A stretch of 64,000 nucleotides of DNA from Streptomyces sp. F001 (GTDB taxonomy: Bacteria > Actinomycetota > Actinomycetes > Streptomycetales > Streptomycetaceae): the NCBI RefSeq assembly GCF_004187715.1, contig NZ_QZWF01000008.1:1-64000 (forward strand), given 5' to 3'. Shown here piece by piece: positions 1-8,222 of the stretch. The position numbers were made by a program, and so were the translations under genes. A model generated the notes under the pieces. The model made no database searches and had not been told where the DNA came from. It worked only from the letters and a program-made list of their open reading frames with translations. Position 1 is the first letter of the stretch. The number at the start of each line of letters is the position of its first letter.

Positions 1-24
1 GGCCACCACCCCTCAACGACGGCG

Positions 25-483
25 CTACGCGCCGACCCATTCTTCGGTCCCGTCCGAGAACTTCTGGTGCTTCCAGATCGGCACCTCGTGCTTGAGGTCG
101 TCGATGAGCTTGCGGCAGGCCTCGAAGGCCTCCCCGCGGTGCGGACACGACACGCCGACGACGACGGCGAGGTCCCCGACCTTCAGATCCCCCACACGGT
201 GCACGGCCGCCAGCGCCCGCACCGGGAACTCGGCGACGACCTTCTCGGCGATCCGCCGCATCTCGGCCTCGGCCGTCGGGTGGCAGGAGTATCCGAGCTC
301 GTCCACGTCGGCTCCCCCGTCGTGGTTCCGCACGGTCCCCACGAACAGCGCGGTCCCGCCGGCGGCGTCGTCCCCGACGGCTCGGAAGACCTCGTCGAGG
401 GAGAGCGGTGTCTCACGGATACCGATCAGCTTGATGGGATCCTGCGCGCCCTGCTCACCGGAATGATCGTTCATGGCAGCCAT
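25..483 (-). CDS. moaE: Molybdopterin synthase catalytic subunit MoaE
   Basis: Large subunit of molybdopterin synthase, which with thiocarboxylated MoaD converts cyclic pyranopterin phosphate to molybdopterin in the cytoplasm. The 152-residue product has the MoaE hallmarks: GTALFVGTVRNHDGG near residue 45, a basic AVHRVGDLKVGD stretch, CPHRGEAFEACRKLIDDLK and the C-terminal VPIWKHQKFSDGTEEWV, which carries the active-site lysines. Length is normal for the family. ATG at 483 was chosen because the N-terminus there looks like other actinobacterial MoaE; ATG 474 is possible and sits 11 nt behind a GGAG. No moaD is adjacent. It is divergent from lipA. Confidence 0.93.
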   Translation of the reverse strand: MAAMNDHSGEQGAQDPIKLIGIRETPLSLDEVFRAVGDDAAGGTALFVGTVRNHDGGADVDELGYSCHPTAEAEMRRIAEKVVAEFPVRALAAVHRVGDLKVGDLAVVVGVSCPHRGEAFEACRKLIDDLKHEVPIWKHQKFSDGTEEWVGA

Positions 484-608
484 GGCTCCATCGTGCCTCA
501 CGCGTCGGACACCGGGAAACGGGGATTGCACCCGGCACGCGCGTGTGCTGATCGGAGTCTCCTACGGTCGGCTCACGTAGCTGCGGGCAGTCGTGCCGCT
601 GGGGCGAT

Positions 609-665
609 GGGATCCCCCGCTCATGGGGGTCCCCCCGCTCGAGCGAAGCCGAGAGTGGGGGAGGG
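609..665. repeat. GC-rich imperfect palindrome, Streptomyces interspersed type
   Basis: The moaE-lipA intergenic region (about 376 bp) contains this imperfect palindrome: runs of five to six C with CGCTC-type arms pair with GAGAGTGGGGGAG. From memory, near-identical GC-rich elements recur between genes in streptomycete genomes. No ORF with plausible codon use is seen across 484-859. The lipA promoter should lie just downstream, with a possible TACCCT at 815-820. Confidence 0.6.
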
Positions 666-859
666 TGGGCGCAGCGGCACCCCGCAGCACCGGGCTGCGC
701 AATCCCCCGCCCCCAGCACCGACGCCGGGCACCGGGCACCGGGCACCGCCCGGACGCCGGGAATGCACCCCGGTTCCGCGAGGTTGGCCACCCCGGGGAC
801 CGAAAACGCACGGGCGTACCCTGGTGTACGCCGAAGAATCGAAGCTACAGGGAGCCGAC

Positions 860-1825
860 GTGTCCGCAGTCGCACCCGACGGACGCAAGATGCTGCGCCT
901 GGAGGTCCGCAACAGCCAGACCCCCATCGAGCGCAAGCCCGAGTGGATCAAGACCCGGGCGAAAATGGGTCCCGAGTACACGAAGATGCAGAACCTCGTG
1001 AAGAGCGAGGGCCTGCACACGGTCTGCCAGGAAGCCGGCTGCCCCAACATCTACGAGTGCTGGGAGGACCGCGAGGCCACGTTCCTCATCGGCGGCGACC
1101 AGTGCACCCGGCGCTGCGACTTCTGCCAGATCGACACCGGCAAGCCCGAGGCGCTCGACCGCGACGAGCCCCGCCGCGTCGGCGAGTCCGTGGTCACCAT
1201 GGACCTGAACTACGCCACCATCACCGGCGTCGCCCGCGACGACCTGGCGGACGGCGGCGCCTGGCTGTACGCCGAGACCGTGCGCCAGATCCACCAGCAG
1301 ACCGCGCACCGCGAGGCCGGCCGGACCAAGGTCGAGCTGCTCGCCCCCGACTTCAACGCGGTCCCGGAGCAGCTCGAGGAGGTCTTCTCCTCGCGCCCCG
1401 AGGTCTTCGCGCACAACGTCGAGACGGTGCCCCGGATCTTCAAGCGGATCCGCCCCGGCTTCCGCTACGACCGCTCCCTGAAGGTCATCACCGCGGCCCG
1501 TGACTACGGCCTGGTCACCAAGTCCAACCTGATCCTCGGCATGGGCGAGACCCGCGAGGAGGTCAGCGACGCGCTGCAGCAGCTGCACGACGCCGGCTGC
1601 GAGCTGGTCACCATCACGCAGTACCTGCGCCCGTCCGTGCGCCATCACCCCGTGGAGCGCTGGGTCAAGCCGCAGGAGTTCGTGGAGCTGAAGGAGGAGG
1701 CCGAGCAGATCGGCTTCTCCGGTGTCATGTCCGGCCCGCTGGTCCGCTCCTCTTACCGCGCCGGTCGCCTCTACCAGATGGCGATCGAGAAGCGTGGTAC
1801 GTACGTCGCCACCCAGGCCGTCTGA
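860..1825 (+). CDS. lipA: Lipoyl synthase LipA
   Basis: Radical-SAM enzyme that inserts two sulfurs into protein-bound octanoyl chains to make the lipoyl cofactor of 2-oxoacid dehydrogenases and GcvH. The 321-residue product has both iron-sulfur signatures: auxiliary C56-x4-C61-x5-C67 and the radical-SAM C82-x3-C86-x2-C89 (CTRRCDFC). The C-terminal RSSYRAG serine ligand motif is present at [12 protein letters not shown]. The GTG start at 860 follows AGGGAG by 5 nt; the frame stays open upstream but lacks family similarity. Its usual partner lipB (octanoyltransferase) is not next to it here. Confidence 0.97.
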   Translation: MSAVAPDGRKMLRLEVRNSQTPIERKPEWIKTRAKMGPEYTKMQNLVKSEGLHTVCQEAGCPNIYECWEDREATFLIGGDQCTRRCDFCQIDTGKPEALDRDEPRRVGESVVTMDLNYATITGVARDDLADGGAWLYAETVRQIHQQTAHREAGRTKVELLAPDFNAVPEQLEEVFSSRPEVFAHNVETVPRIFKRIRPGFRYDRSLKVITAARDYGLVTKSNLILGMGETREEVSDALQQLHDAGCELVTITQYLRPSVRHHPVERWVKPQEFVELKEEAEQIGFSGVMSGPLVRSSYRAGRLYQMAIEKRGTYVATQAV

Positions 1826-1993
1826 CCCACCGTCACACGGGCGCTCCCCGCGGCTGTTACGACAATCGTGTGAATTCGCGCACAAGCGGCTACCCGTGAG
1901 TAGTGACCGATTCGACGCGGTCCTGACCGTCCTCGCAGATAGGGGCATACGTCAGGGCCGCGTCAGCGTTTCGACCCCCCGCATCAAGGCTTC

Positions 1994-2034
1994 ATTGGTG
2001 TTTGACCGGTCGGTCACGCCCTGGTAACACCAAT
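1994..2034. promoter_or_regulatory. Nested inverted repeat upstream of the 66-aa gene
   Basis: Outer 9-bp perfect arms ATTGGTGTT (1994-2002) and AACACCAAT (2026-2034) enclose a second dyad, TGACCG-GT-CGGTCA (2003-2016). It lies in the 274-bp gap between lipA and the small gene at 2100. It could be a regulator site or an RNA structure; nothing in the sequence decides between them. Confidence 0.45.
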
Positions 2035-2099
2035 CAGTGACCCTGGACTCACGCCACGTAAACCCGGCCCCGAAGCCGTACCGAGGGGGGACCTCCACC

Positions 2100-2300
2100 A
2101 TGCAGGCCGCGCCCGTTCGCGCCACAGCGATCCCGTCCTTCACCACCGCCCTGCGCGCCGTCGAGTCGCTGCTGATGAGCAGCGGCCAGCGCACCGCCCG
2201 CCGCAACGCCTGGACCTCCGTTCTGGAGGACCGTCGCCGGGCCAAGGACCGGGTCGAGACGCAGCGGGTGGTGGAGCAGGTCCTCGCCGGCCGTTCCTGA
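2100..2300 (+). CDS. Small conserved actinobacterial protein (66 aa), function unknown
   Basis: Short, basic, soluble protein starting MQAAPVRATAIPSFTTALRA, with a helical, Arg-rich second half (GQRTARRNAWTSVLEDRRRA). A GGGGGG run lies 8 nt before the ATG. It has no signal peptide, membrane segment or catalytic motif. From memory, streptomycetes carry a small gene in this place between lipA and the DUF4191 gene, which supports it being real. I do not recognise a function. The helical, charged C-terminal half could bind a protein or nucleic acid, but that is a guess. Confidence 0.7.
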   Translation: MQAAPVRATAIPSFTTALRAVESLLMSSGQRTARRNAWTSVLEDRRRAKDRVETQRVVEQVLAGRS

Positions 2301-2336
2301 AGCCGCACTGCCGTCGAAGGCACTCCGGGAGCCACG

Positions 2337-2342
2337 TAGACT
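2337..2342 (+). promoter_or_regulatory. -10 hexamer TAGACT of a likely leaderless promoter
   Basis: TAGACT ends exactly 6 nt before the ATG at 2349, and no Shine-Dalgarno sequence is present, so transcription probably starts at or next to the start codon. Confidence 0.55.
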
Positions 2343-2348
2343 CATGGC

Positions 2349-3053
2349 ATGGCGAGGAAGGAAACCGCAGCGGACGCTGCGAACCCCGGGCGACTGAAGC
2401 AGATCGCTCTGACCTACAAAATGACCCGCAGGGCCGACAAGACGATCGGTCTTGTACTCGCAGCAGTAGGAATCGTCACCTTCGGTGTCTTCCTCGCGAT
2501 CGGTTTCCTGATCGGTCACCCCATCTATCTCGGCATCCTGGGCCTCCTGCTCGCCTTCCTCGCGACGGCGATCGTCTTCGGACGCCGGGCCGAGCGGGCC
2601 GCCTTCGGGCAGATGGAGGGCCAGCCGGGCGCCGCCGCGGCCGTGCTGGACAACATCGGCAGGGGGTGGACGACGACCCCCGCGGTGGCGATGAACCGCA
2701 GCCAGGACGTGGTGCACCGGGCCGTCGGCAAGGCCGGCATCGTGCTGGTCGCCGAGGGCAACCCGAACCGGGTGAAGAGTCTGCTGGCCGCCGAGAAGAA
2801 GAAGATGAACCGGGTCGTCGCGGACGTGCCGGTGCACGACCTGATCGTCGGCACGGGCGAGGACACGGTCGAGCTGAAGAAGCTGCGCACGACCATGATG
2901 AAGCTGCCGCGCGCGCTGACCGGGCCGCAGGTCACCGCGACCAACGACCGGCTGCGGGCGATGGGCGACCTGATGAGCAACATGCCGCTGCCGAAGGGTC
3001 CGATGCCCAAGGGCATGCGGATGCCGAAGGGCGGCGGGCCGAAGGCCCGGTAA
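2349..3053 (+). CDS. DUF4191 integral membrane protein
   Basis: A 234-residue protein of the actinobacterial DUF4191 family. Its N-terminus is charged (MARKETAADAANPGRLKQIA), followed by YKMTRRADKTIGLVL, two adjacent membrane segments at about residues 36-56 and 58-78, then the conserved GRRAERAAFGQMEGQPGAAA and a cytoplasmic tail rich in Lys, Met and Pro at the end (MPKGMRMPKGGG). Family members occur near lipA/lipB and glnA in actinobacteria. The molecular role is unknown. The gene is convergent with the RDD gene across a strong hairpin. A TAGACT hexamer 6 nt before the ATG suggests a leaderless transcript. Confidence 0.88.
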   Translation: MARKETAADAANPGRLKQIALTYKMTRRADKTIGLVLAAVGIVTFGVFLAIGFLIGHPIYLGILGLLLAFLATAIVFGRRAERAAFGQMEGQPGAAAAVLDNIGRGWTTTPAVAMNRSQDVVHRAVGKAGIVLVAEGNPNRVKSLLAAEKKKMNRVVADVPVHDLIVGTGEDTVELKKLRTTMMKLPRALTGPQVTATNDRLRAMGDLMSNMPLPKGPMPKGMRMPKGGGPKAR

Positions 3054-3071
3054 GGCCGTCGGCTCACATCA

Positions 3072-3122
3072 CTCATGGGCCGGGCCCCGGAACCTTCGCG
3101 GTTCCGGGGCCCGGTCCATGAG
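3072..3122. terminator. Bidirectional terminator hairpin
   Basis: Arms of about 21 bp built from CATGGGCCGGGCCCCGGAAC and its complement, with one mismatch, around a TTCGC loop. It sits between the convergent DUF4191 and RDD genes. Confidence 0.85.
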
Positions 3123-3148
3123 TATGTGGGGTCTGAATATCCGGGAGG

Positions 3149-3619
3149 TCAGATCCTGACCTCGACCGTGCGCGCCAGCCGGTCGTGCAGGCCGCGGCCG
3201 TCGCGGTCCCAGATCAGCGCGGGGAGGACCACGCACAGCAGGACCGTGCGCAGCAGGGCGCGGCCGGGGTGGACGGTGCCCGTGTCGAGGGCGACCACGC
3301 GCAGGCCGAAGATGCGCTTGCCGAGAGTGACGCCGATCGTACCGACGGTCAGGGCGCTCATGACGAAGAAGATCAGCAGGGTCCAGTTGCCGGTCGTCTG
3401 GCCGCGGTAGCCGTCCGTGATCAGGCTGTATGCGATCATGAAGCACAGACCCCAGTCCACGGCCAGCGCGCCGAGCCGCCGGCCCGGGCGGGCGATCGAG
3501 CCCGGCCCTTCCTCCGGCAGTCCGAGCTGCTCGCCCCGGTAACCGAAGTCGGCACCCGCGTCCTCCAAGGCCGCGCGCGGGCCGGAGAGCCATGATCCGA
3601 TTGCTTGCCTCTTGTCCAC
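3149..3619 (-). CDS. RDD family membrane protein
   Basis: A 156-residue protein of the RDD family. It has the family signature of Arg-Asp/Asp in the first membrane helix (ARPGRRLGALAVDWGLCF), a second hydrophobic segment (WTLLIFFVMSALTVGTIGVT), the conserved LGKRIFGLRVVALD loop and a C-terminal WDRDGRGLHDRLART. RDD proteins are small membrane proteins of poorly defined role; some act in Na+/H+ exchange. The GTG start at 3619 is preceded at 6 nt by TACCGT (3626-3631) and has no Shine-Dalgarno, a leaderless pattern like the convergent DUF4191 gene. Confidence 0.9.
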   Translation of the reverse strand: MDKRQAIGSWLSGPRAALEDAGADFGYRGEQLGLPEEGPGSIARPGRRLGALAVDWGLCFMIAYSLITDGYRGQTTGNWTLLIFFVMSALTVGTIGVTLGKRIFGLRVVALDTGTVHPGRALLRTVLLCVVLPALIWDRDGRGLHDRLARTVEVRI

Positions 3620-3625
3620 CCGACC

Positions 3626-3631
3626 ACGGTA
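3626..3631 (-). promoter_or_regulatory. -10 hexamer TACCGT of a likely leaderless promoter
   Basis: On the minus strand TACCGT is followed by 6 nt (GGTCGG) and then the GTG start of the RDD gene; no ribosome binding site is present. Confidence 0.5.
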
Positions 3632-3693
3632 CTGCGCCCGGATTTGACCGGGGTACGGCGGGGTCGTTCCGCGCTACCGTGGAACGGAGCCGG

Positions 3694-3731
3694 TTAACTT
3701 CTGCGAAACAAATGGGTCACGCCCGAGAAAT
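3694..3731 (+). promoter_or_regulatory. GlnR operator of glnA
   Basis: Four 5-mers are spaced by exactly 6 nt: TTAAC (3694), GAAAC (3705), GTCAC (3716) and GAAAT (3727). This matches the published Streptomyces GlnR consensus gTnAc-n6-GaAAc repeated twice. It lies about 100 bp upstream of the glnA start, so nitrogen-dependent activation of glnA is expected. Confidence 0.85.
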
Positions 3732-3827
3732 GACGCGTCCCTAGGGTCGAGGTCAGCGTGTGCCACCGCACTGGCCGCACGAACGAACTACCACCCCGGC
3801 GGGACGGTCGGGAGTAGGAGGAGCTGG

Positions 3828-5237
3828 ATGTTCCAGAACGCCGACGAGGCCAAGAAGTTCATCGCGGACGAGGACGTCAAGTTCATCGACGTCCGTTTCT
3901 GCGACCTGCCGGGCGTCATGCAGCACTTCACGGTGCCCGTCGAGGCGTTCGACCCGGACGACGAGCTCGCCTTCGACGGATCCTCGATCCGCGGCTTCCA
4001 GGCCATTCACGAGTCCGACATGGCGCTGCGCGCCGACCTGTCGACCGCCCGCGTCGACCCGTTCCGCCGCGACAAGACGCTCAACATCAACTTCTTCATC
4101 CACGACCCGATCACCGGCGAGCAGTACAGCCGTGACCCGCGGAACGTGGCGAAGAAGGCCGAGGCGTACCTGGCCTCCACCGGGATCGCCGACACCGCGT
4201 ACTTCGGCCCGGAGGCCGAGTTCTACGTTTTCGACAGCGTCCGCTTCAAGACGTCCGAGAACGAGTCCTTCTACCACATCGACTCCGAGGCGGGCGCCTG
4301 GAACACCGGTGCGCTGGAGGACAACCGCGGCTACAAGGTCCGCTACAAGGGCGGTTACTTCCCGGTCCCGCCGGTCGACCACTTCGCCGACCTGCGCGCC
4401 GAGATCTCCCTGGAGCTGAACCGCGCCGGCCTGCAGGTCGAGCGCCAGCACCACGAGGTGGGCACCGCCGGCCAGGCCGAGATCAACTACAAGTTCAACA
4501 CGCTGCTCGCCGCCGCCGACGACCTCCAGCTCTTCAAGTACATCGTGAAGAACGTCGCCTGGCGCAACGGCAAGACCGCGACCTTCATGCCGAAGCCGAT
4601 CTTCGGCGACAACGGCTCGGGCATGCACGTCCACCAGTCGCTGTGGAGCAACGGCGACCCGCTGTTCTACGACGAGCAGGGCTACGCCGGCCTGTCGGAC
4701 ACCGCTCGCTACTACATCGGCGGCATCCTCAGGCACGCTCCGTCGCTGCTCGCCTTCACCAACCCGACGGTGAACTCCTACCACCGTCTGGTGCCGGGCT
4801 TCGAGGCGCCGGTGAACCTGGTGTACTCGCAGCGCAACCGCTCCGCCGCGATGCGTATCCCGATCACCGGCTCCAACCCGAAGGCCAAGCGCGTCGAGTT
4901 CCGTGCGCCCGACTCCTCCGGCAACCCGTACCTGGCGTTCTCCGCGCTGCTCCTCGCGGGCCTGGACGGCATCAAGAACAAGATCGAGCCGGCCGAGCCG
5001 ATCGACAAGGACCTGTACGAGCTGGCTCCCGAGGAGCACGCGGGCGTTCCGCAGGTCCCGACCTCGCTCCCGGCCGTCCTCGATTCCCTCGAGGCCGACC
5101 ACGAGTTCCTTCTCCAGGGCGACGTCTTCACCGCCGACCTGATCGAGACGTGGATCGACTTCAAGCGCACGAACGAGATCGCTCCGCTGCAGCTGCGTCC
5201 GCACCCGCACGAGTTCGAGCTCTACTTCGACGTCTGA
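3828..5237 (+). CDS. glnA: Type I glutamine synthetase GlnA
   Basis: Dodecameric GS-I beta type enzyme making glutamine from glutamate, ammonia and ATP. The 469-residue product carries the beta-Grasp N-domain ([19 protein letters not shown]), the latch [16 protein letters not shown], the catalytic [11 protein letters not shown], the ammonia-site loop [21 protein letters not shown], the NRSAAMRIP glutamate loop and [12 protein letters not shown] at the end. Tyr397 in [11 protein letters not shown] is the adenylylation site used by GlnE, which is encoded at 37676-40669. GGAGGAG lies 5 nt before the ATG. It is monocistronic: a GlnR operator upstream and a strong terminator downstream. Confidence 0.98.
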   Translation: MFQNADEAKKFIADEDVKFIDVRFCDLPGVMQHFTVPVEAFDPDDELAFDGSSIRGFQAIHESDMALRADLSTARVDPFRRDKTLNINFFIHDPITGEQYSRDPRNVAKKAEAYLASTGIADTAYFGPEAEFYVFDSVRFKTSENESFYHIDSEAGAWNTGALEDNRGYKVRYKGGYFPVPPVDHFADLRAEISLELNRAGLQVERQHHEVGTAGQAEINYKFNTLLAAADDLQLFKYIVKNVAWRNGKTATFMPKPIFGDNGSGMHVHQSLWSNGDPLFYDEQGYAGLSDTARYYIGGILRHAPSLLAFTNPTVNSYHRLVPGFEAPVNLVYSQRNRSAAMRIPITGSNPKAKRVEFRAPDSSGNPYLAFSALLLAGLDGIKNKIEPAEPIDKDLYELAPEEHAGVPQVPTSLPAVLDSLEADHEFLLQGDVFTADLIETWIDFKRTNEIAPLQLRPHPHEFELYFDV

Positions 5238-5271
5238 GAAAGCCGGCGCTTTCGACGTCCGAGATGCGGTG

Positions 5272-5309
5272 AGGGCCGCCACCTGAAGCACTTCAGGTGG
5301 CGGCCCTCG
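5272..5309. terminator. glnA terminator
   Basis: Perfect 18-bp arms (GAGGGCCGCCACCTGAAG and complement) with a tiny CA loop, about 35 nt after the glnA stop. Confidence 0.9.
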
Positions 5310-5336
5310 CCGTGTGCCTCCGGTCCGGCGGAATCG

Positions 5337-5624
5337 CTAGCCCACCACGATCACCACGGGGCCGCGGTCGAAGCGGTCGAAGCGGTCGAAGTGGTCGTAG
5401 CCGTTGAAGTACCCGAACCGGTCGCCGAACCGGTTCCCGAAGCGGTCGCCGAAGCCGTTGCAGTCGCCCCACCAGTCACAGTGGCCCCAGTTCGTGGGAG
5501 TGCCGGCTGTGGTGGCCGGGGTGGCCGCCGAGGCCGTACCTGCTGTGCCGATCGCGGCGCCACCAGCCATCAGTACGCCGATGGCGGACAGCGCGAGGAG
5601 ACGCCTAGCACGTGGTGCGTTCAT
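5337..5624 (-). CDS. Small secreted protein with Phe-Asp/Gly-Arg repeats
   Basis: A 95-residue protein with a Sec signal peptide (MNAPRARRLLALSAIGVLMA, likely cleaved after TASA-A). The mature part holds a short Thr/Ala stretch, a pair of Cys in GHCDWWGDCNGF, then low-complexity repeats of the types FGDRFGN, FGDRFGYFNGYDH and FDRFDRFDRG, and a hydrophobic end PVVIVVG. The DNA has 9-bp tandem repeats of GAAGCGGTC. GGAAGG lies 5-10 nt before ATG 5624; the upstream ATG (5648) would break the signal peptide. I do not recognise a family. Aromatic/Asp/Arg repeats with a beta-prone tail suggest a self-associating surface protein; this is inference. Confidence 0.75.
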   Translation of the reverse strand: MNAPRARRLLALSAIGVLMAGGAAIGTAGTASAATPATTAGTPTNWGHCDWWGDCNGFGDRFGNRFGDRFGYFNGYDHFDRFDRFDRGPVVIVVG

Positions 5625-5887
5625 GGAGATACCTTCCTTCCATCCCATCGTGCGGTGATTGCACGAGCCGGACGGATGGCCGCGGCCGCAGCGGTAGAAG
5701 TACGGCGCGGTCGTCGGTGTTGCCGCCTGAGTGCGAGGAGTACGTTTTCAGCCGCCGGCGTCTCCACGGGAATCCCGCCGACGGAAGGCAATCCCAGGTG
5801 CGGCCTTCTCCTAAAGGCTAGTCTTCCCTCGATCACTCAGCATCTTGAATGACAAGAGGCATGGAGCGAAGGGGTATGGAGCGGGGG

Positions 5888-6145
5888 ATGTCGGAAAAGG
5901 ATCACTGGGAGCACGAGTTCGACCACAAGTGGGCGAACGACGCCGAGCACAAGGAGCCCTCCGCCCGGGCCCGGATGCTCGCCGCCCGCTGGAAGCACAA
6001 TCCGCCGGAGCCGGTGCCCTTCCGGGGCGACCCCGATCCGGTGCGGCCCCGCCGGTCGGGATGGATATCGACGGCCGTGGTCCTGGGGTGCGTCGTCGCG
6101 GTGATCGTTCTGCTGGGGTACATCAACTTCCGCGCGCCGTACTAG
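5888..6145 (+). CDS. Small single-pass membrane protein, unknown function
   Basis: An 85-residue protein, MSEKDHWEHEFDHKWANDAE at the N-terminus, with a strongly charged cytoplasmic part, a Pro-rich stretch and one C-terminal membrane helix (about residues 59-80) ending NFRAPY. Start 5888 was chosen because GGAG (5878-5881) lies 6 nt upstream; the in-frame ATGs at 5849, 5861 and 5876 are poorer. It looks like a C-tail-anchored protein. It lies upstream of htpX on the same strand, about 110 bp away, without clear coupling. Confidence 0.7.
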   Translation: MSEKDHWEHEFDHKWANDAEHKEPSARARMLAARWKHNPPEPVPFRGDPDPVRPRRSGWISTAVVLGCVVAVIVLLGYINFRAPY

Positions 6146-6256
6146 GGCCTGTCCGGAAGCCTTTGCCGGCCCCAGGGCTGATCACGACCGCTTCATGGGG
6201 CGACGCGGGTGCACACTGGGCAGTGGGACGAGTGCCTGAACGCAGGGTGGTGTTCC

Positions 6257-7174
6257 ATGCACAGCCGCTTCCGGAGCGACCCGCGGTTGACCGTGCGGAT
6301 GACGGTCACGCTGTTTCTGCTCGGCTTGTTGTACGTGGCGTTCGTCGCCGCGTTGATCGCACTGCTGAAGTCCTGGGTGCTGGTCGTGGTGGTCGCGGCG
6401 GCGCTGCTGGGTGCGCAGTACTGGTTCTCCGACCGGATCGCGCTGTACGCGATGCGCGGCCGGATCGTGGAGCGGGACGAGTATCCCGAACTGCACGGCG
6501 TGGTCGACCGGCTGTGTGCGGTCGCCGACATGCCCAAGCCGGTGGTCGCCGTGTCCGACATGGATATGCCGAACGCGTTCGCGACCGGGCGCAACGCCGA
6601 TCACGCCGTGGTCTGTGTGACCACCGGGCTGCTGCGCCGGCTGGAGCCGGCCGAGCTGGAGGGCGTGCTCGCGCACGAGCTCTCGCACGTGGCGCACAAG
6701 GACGTCGCGGTGATCACGGTCGCGTCTTTCCTGGGCGTGATCGCGGGGTTGATCGTGCGGTTCGCCTTCTATTCGCAGGTGTTCGGAGGGCGCCGGGACC
6801 AGAACACGGCGGTGGTCTTCATGACGGTGATGGCCGTCTCCGCGGCCGTGTACGCGATCAGCTTCCTGCTGATCCGGGCCCTGTCCCGGTACCGGGAACT
6901 GGCGGCGGACCGGGCGGCGGCGCTGCTGACCGGACGGCCCTCGGCGCTGGCGTCCGCGCTCACCAAGGTCTCCGGCGACATCGCCAGGATCCCGACGAAG
7001 GACCTGCGGACGGCGCAGGCCTTCAACGCCTTCTACTTCACGCCGGCCCTGGGCGCCGGGCCCAGCATCGGCCGGCTGTTCTCCACCCACCCGACCCTGG
7101 AGCAGCGGCTGGAGCAGCTGGGGCGGATCTCCGGGGAATTGGGTGAGGCGGCGGCGCCCGGGAAGGGCGGCTGA
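6257..7174 (+). CDS. htpX: HtpX-like M48 zinc metalloprotease
   Basis: Membrane-bound M48B protease for quality control of misfolded membrane proteins. The 305-residue product has two N-terminal membrane helices (about residues 14-55), the zinc site H140-E-L-S-H144 in GVLAHELSHVAHKD, two further hydrophobic segments (SFLGVIAGLIVRFAF; AVSAAVYAISFLLIRAL) and the third zinc-ligand motif YRELAADRAAALLTGRPSALA. AGGGTGG precedes the ATG at 6257; an earlier ATG at 6209 lacks this. The gene is followed 2 nt later by pspAB, so the two are translationally linked. Confidence 0.94.
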   Translation: MHSRFRSDPRLTVRMTVTLFLLGLLYVAFVAALIALLKSWVLVVVVAAALLGAQYWFSDRIALYAMRGRIVERDEYPELHGVVDRLCAVADMPKPVVAVSDMDMPNAFATGRNADHAVVCVTTGLLRRLEPAELEGVLAHELSHVAHKDVAVITVASFLGVIAGLIVRFAFYSQVFGGRRDQNTAVVFMTVMAVSAAVYAISFLLIRALSRYRELAADRAAALLTGRPSALASALTKVSGDIARIPTKDLRTAQAFNAFYFTPALGAGPSIGRLFSTHPTLEQRLEQLGRISGELGEAAAPGKGG

Positions 7175-7176
7175 GG

Positions 7177-7761
7177 ATGGGGCTGCTGGACATCCTGCTC
7201 GGTCGTACGAAGCCGGTAGCGCCCGATCTCGACCAGCTGTTCGCGCTGCCCTCGGCGGCGGTCACCCTGCAGGCCGCGGCCTCCTTCACGCCGACCGGGC
7301 ACGGCGCGGTGTGTTTCGCCACGGTCGAGGGCAGCGCCTTCGAGCAGACGCACCGCGAGGTGCAGGCCCTGCTGGACGCGGACGCGGATCGCACCGGACC
7401 CCCGGTGGAGCTGGAACGGGACGCCTACGGCTACTCCTGGCTGGTCTCCCGCCGCGGCCCCGACGAGCTGCCGTTGCTCGTCAACGACCTGCACGCGGTG
7501 AACAGCTCGATGGAGGTCAACGGCTTCGGCCCGCAGCTGCTGTGCTCCCTGGCCGGCTTCCAGGGCGAGCCCGGCCGCAGACTCGCGCTGGTCTACCTCT
7601 ACAAGCGCGGCACCTTCTACCCGTTCGCACCGCTGCCCGGCGCGGGGCAGCGGCGCGACAACGCGCTCGAGCTCCAGGTGAAGGCGGCCCTCGCCGACGA
7701 CCTGCGGATCGAACAGGATCTGGGGCGCTGGTTCCCGGTGTGGGGCGCCCCGGGGTTGTGA
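7177..7761 (+). CDS. PspA-associated protein PspAB
   Basis: A 194-residue soluble protein starting MGLLDILLGRTKPVAPDLDQ and ending DLGRWFPVWGAPGL, typical of the PspAB family named in surveys of the phage-shock system. Conserved blocks include LFALPSAAVTLQA, YGYSWLVSR, VNDLHAVNSSMEVNGFGPQL and YLYKRGTFYPFAP. The role is unknown; its repeated pairing with HtpX suggests envelope stress. Here it starts 2 nt after the htpX stop, so it is operonic. No pspA is in the window. Confidence 0.85.
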   Translation: MGLLDILLGRTKPVAPDLDQLFALPSAAVTLQAAASFTPTGHGAVCFATVEGSAFEQTHREVQALLDADADRTGPPVELERDAYGYSWLVSRRGPDELPLLVNDLHAVNSSMEVNGFGPQLLCSLAGFQGEPGRRLALVYLYKRGTFYPFAPLPGAGQRRDNALELQVKAALADDLRIEQDLGRWFPVWGAPGL

Positions 7762-7792
7762 CCCCGAGCCGCCGTCACCGCAGGTCCTGCTC

Positions 7793-8074
7793 TCACCTGC
7801 TCTTCTCGCGGGCCTGACGGCGGGCCTCCAGGGGACGCTCGCGGCGGTAGCGGCGCTCCCACTTGGCCTGCCTGTCACGGCGGTCGCGGTACGCCTTGTA
7901 CGTCGCGGGCGCCGGCCCGGACGGGGCCGCGCCGCCCGACGAGGTCGTCGAGGACGCGCCTCGCCCGTACTGCACGTACACGAAGAGCAGGGCGACGGCG
8001 GCGAGCCAGTAGAGGTGGTTTCCGAATCCCAGGACGACCAGGACGACCGTCCCGGAGATGACGATGGTGCCCAT
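7793..8074 (-). CDS. Small membrane protein with basic tail
   Basis: A 93-residue protein with one or two hydrophobic segments at residues 3-18 and 21-36 (MGTIVISGTVVLVVLGFGNH), a Ser/Gly/Ala/Pro linker, and a strongly basic C-terminus (YRDRRDRQAKWERRYRRERP). GGGAGG lies 6 nt before the ATG at 8074. It is convergent with pspAB and divergent from the DUF1269 gene. I do not recognise a function; the basic cytoplasmic tail could contact nucleic acid or acidic lipids. Confidence 0.75.
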   Translation of the reverse strand: MGTIVISGTVVLVVLGFGNHLYWLAAVALLFVYVQYGRGASSTTSSGGAAPSGPAPATYKAYRDRRDRQAKWERRYRRERPLEARRQAREKSR

Positions 8075-8222
8075 GACGGGCCTCCCTGGGAGGTGGGTTG
8101 GGGTGTCTCGAGAGTGCACCGGGACGTGGGGGTGGCGCATCTCCTTTTCTTCCGACTGCGTGCCCCTCAGCACGGCTATAAAGTCGGGAAAAAGGGGCGA
8201 AACGCCATAAGGGGTGTCCGGT

